Assembly: GCA_947448845.1 (NCBI GenBank)
Contig: CANFOX010000006.1
Span: 1 to 33,841, forward strand
DNA length: 33,841 nt
From: Microbacteriaceae bacterium
GTDB lineage: Bacteria; Actinomycetota; Actinomycetes; Actinomycetales; Microbacteriaceae
Direction of reading: 5' to 3'
A model generated the notes under the pieces. The model made no database searches, was not told where the DNA came from, and was given only the letters and a program-made list of their open reading frames with translations. Position numbers and translations under genes: made by a program. Within the stretch, counting starts at the first letter, position 1. The number at the start of each line of letters is the position of its first letter. Shown one piece after another: positions 32,022 through 33,841 of the stretch.

Positions 32022-33272
32022 TTATTTGGCTTTTGAGGCATCGCCGAGCTTGACCGAGATGGTTTGCTCGTTTCCGTTTCGAATCAGTTTCAAGTTAGTG
32101 GTGGTGCCGGCGGCAAGTTGTCGCACTGCAGCCGTTAGTTCAGACGCGCTGGTAATCTTCTGGCCGTTGAACTCGGTAATCACATCACCCTTCTGCACGC
32201 CAGCCTTTTCGGCTGAGCCGCCGGCGGTCAAGCCCTGCACCAGAGCTCCGGTGGTGAAAGCTGCAGCGTTCGTGTTTGAGGCACCAGCGTCAGACACCAT
32301 TGCGCCCAACAGTGCGTGACTGGCCACCTTGCCTGACATCAACTCGTTGGCAATGCGCTTGGCGGTGTTCGATGGAATGGCAAAGCCAACTCCGATCGAA
32401 CCGGCTTGGCCGCTTACAGAACTTGCCGAGGCGATAGCCACGTTCACACCAATGACCTCGCCCTGCTCGTTCACCAATGCTCCGCCCGAGTTACCCGGGT
32501 TGATGGCGGCGTCGGTTTGAATAACGTTCAGGTTGATGGCCTGTTGCCCATTTCCACCGCTGAAGAACTGCAAGCCACCCAAGCCACCCGTTCCATTTTC
32601 GGGTGCTGCCGAGTTGGAAACCTGAATGGTGCGATTTAGATAAGAAACGATGCCTTTGGTGACAGTATCTTCAAGCCCAAGTGGGGCGCCGATGGCAACC
32701 ACCTGGTCGCCAACGTTGATTTTGCCAGAGTCGGCAAATGTTGCCGGCACAAAGGTTACGGCTGCAGAAACCTTTATGACAGCAAGGTCATTGGTTGGGT
32801 CGGTGCGAACCACGCTGGCGTCAAAAATTCTGCCATCGGTGGTTTTCACCTGGATGGTAGGGGTTCCGGTAGAGCCATCCAGGGTAACCACGTGGGTGTT
32901 GGTGAGAATGTAGCCGTCTGCGGTGAGAACAATACCCGAGCCGCTTCCGGCAGAACCAGAGCCAGAAACCGAAATCGTAACCACCGAAGGCGACGCCTTG
33001 GCAGCTGCCCCGGTAACCCAGTTCACGTTTTCAGCATTATTCACAACGACCGTGCCACCGTGCCCCACAAAATTGTAGGCAGCCACTCCAACACCCGAAC
33101 CTACGGCGGCCCCGAAAATGGCACCGGCGGCAATAAGTGCAGCGGTTCTTGGGTTGCTTACCAACTTGCGCTTCGGTTTGGCTGCAACCGGTTCTTCAAC
33201 GTATGGGGTGTCAAACAGAAACTGGCGGTTGTAGCCTTCGTTTGAGGCCTCATGGCCTGGGTTCTCAGACAT
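32022..33272 (-). CDS. HtrA/DegP-like S1C serine protease with C-terminal PDZ domain, membrane anchored
   Basis: ILTNTHVVTLDG (His), NDLAVIKV (Asp), INPGNSGGALVNEQGEVIGVN (Ser), PDZ AEKAGVQKGDVITEFNGQKI; TM near N-terminus. ATG 33272 preferred to 33311: GAAAGGA Shine-Dalgarno upstream. Confidence 0.93.
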   Translation of the reverse strand: MSENPGHEASNEGYNRQFLFDTPYVEEPVAAKPKRKLVSNPRTAALIAAGAIFGAAVGSGVGVAAYNFVGHGGTVVVNNAENVNWVTGAAAKASPSVVTISVSGSGSAGSGSGIVLTADGYILTNTHVVTLDGSTGTPTIQVKTTDGRIFDASVVRTDPTNDLAVIKVSAAVTFVPATFADSGKINVGDQVVAIGAPLGLEDTVTKGIVSYLNRTIQVSNSAAPENGTGGLGGLQFFSGGNGQQAINLNVIQTDAAINPGNSGGALVNEQGEVIGVNVAIASASSVSGQAGSIGVGFAIPSNTAKRIANELMSGKVASHALLGAMVSDAGASNTNAAAFTTGALVQGLTAGGSAEKAGVQKGDVITEFNGQKITSASELTAAVRQLAAGTTTNLKLIRNGNEQTISVKLGDASKAK

Positions 33273-33374
33273 CTGGTTCCTTTCTGAAACTTTTCGTGAA
33301 CAAAGCATCACATCGAAGCCTGATTAGTTTATGAAACCTGGCTGAGAGGTTGCTGAAACCCGTGACTTAAAGTG

Positions 33375-33403
33375 CAACACCCTCGAGATTGTCGAGGGTG
33401 TTG
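33375..33403 (-). terminator. Hairpin downstream of tRNA-fMet
   Basis: CAACACCCTCGA-GATTG-TCGAGGGTGTTG, perfect 12-bp arms, 5-nt loop, immediately 3' of the tRNA; only a weak T run. Confidence 0.65.
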
Positions 33404-33406
33404 TCT

Positions 33407-33483
33407 TGGTTGCGGGGGCAGGATTTGAACCTACGACCTCCGGGTTATGAGCCCGGCGAGCTACCGAACTGCTCCACCCCGCG
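33407..33483 (-). tRNA. Initiator tRNA-fMet (anticodon CAT), CCA encoded
   Basis: Minus strand CGCGGGGTGGAGCAG...CGGGCTCATAACCCG...GGTTCAAATCC...CCCCCGCAACCA; C1:A72 mismatch and three G:C pairs in anticodon stem are initiator hallmarks. Confidence 0.95.
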
Positions 33484-33506
33484 GCGAAGTTCTAACAATA
33501 GCAGAC

Positions 33507-33841
33507 TTACTTAGCCGATTGCACCCTGATGGCATCTTCCACTGCCGCTTTCAGCGCGGCATCGGCCTTTCCATAGGCTGCCCAGTCACCAGCGGCTAGC
33601 GCCTTAGCCTTGGCCGTTAGAGCCTTATTGGCTCGATCTAGCGCCTTGGCAAGGGTGTCATTGGTCACGGTTGAACCAGTCGAAGAGCCGCCGCCGGTAG
33701 AACCACCGGTCGCACCAGATCCGGAATCGCCGGCGCTGGCGCCAGAAGAACCGCCAAATAGTGAATCAAGTGCAGCGTTCAAGGTGTCTTCGAATGCAAT
33801 CTTGTCGCCAAATGAAACCAATACCTTCTTCAAAAGTGGGA
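33507..33841 (-). CDS. UPF0182 family membrane protein, C-terminal fragment (5' end beyond window)
   Basis: LKKVLVSFGDKIAFEDTLNAALDSLFGG followed by Gly/Ser-rich linker and a C-terminal helix; resembles actinobacterial UPF0182 C-termini. Frame open through window edge. Confidence 0.8.
   Translation of the reverse strand, partial: PLLKKVLVSFGDKIAFEDTLNAALDSLFGGSSGASAGDSGSGATGGSTGGGSSTGSTVTNDTLAKALDRANKALTAKAKALAAGDWAAYGKADAALKAAVEDAIRVQSAK

Overview
The 33.8 kb window is a GC-moderate actinobacterial chromosome segment. Protein character and gene order suggest a small-genome Microbacteriaceae-like lineage (inference). Its core is the conserved actinobacterial run argS-lysA-hom-thrC-thrB-rho-prfA-prmC-tsaC/sua5-wecA-atpI-atpBEFHAGDC, all on the minus strand. 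It is flanked by a PduO-type cobalamin adenosyltransferase, an ECF sigma factor with a membrane protein, ogt-tag DNA repair genes, and a putrescine/GABA-type module (aldehyde dehydrogenase, Lrp/AsnC regulator, class III aminotransferase). The right part carries a GH32/68-like glycosidase, tRNA-Arg(CCG), DedA, rdgB, rph, murI, pncB, a DUF3039 protein, an HtrA-like protease, initiator tRNA-fMet and the C-terminus of a UPF0182 protein. I saw no mobile elements, CRISPR arrays, phage genes or obvious novel defence system; most of the window is ordinary housekeeping. The best second-look items are regulatory: (i) atpB has no ATG/GTG/TTG start covering its conserved N-terminus and appears to start at CTG behind a structured leader; (ii) several genes have a TANNNT -10 element placed 6-7 nt before the start codon, implying leaderless mRNAs; (iii) the dedA ATG lies 1 nt after the mature 3' end of tRNA-Arg; (iv) a terminator hairpin contains the pncB stop codon; (v) the Ogt active site reads GCHR instead of PCHR.
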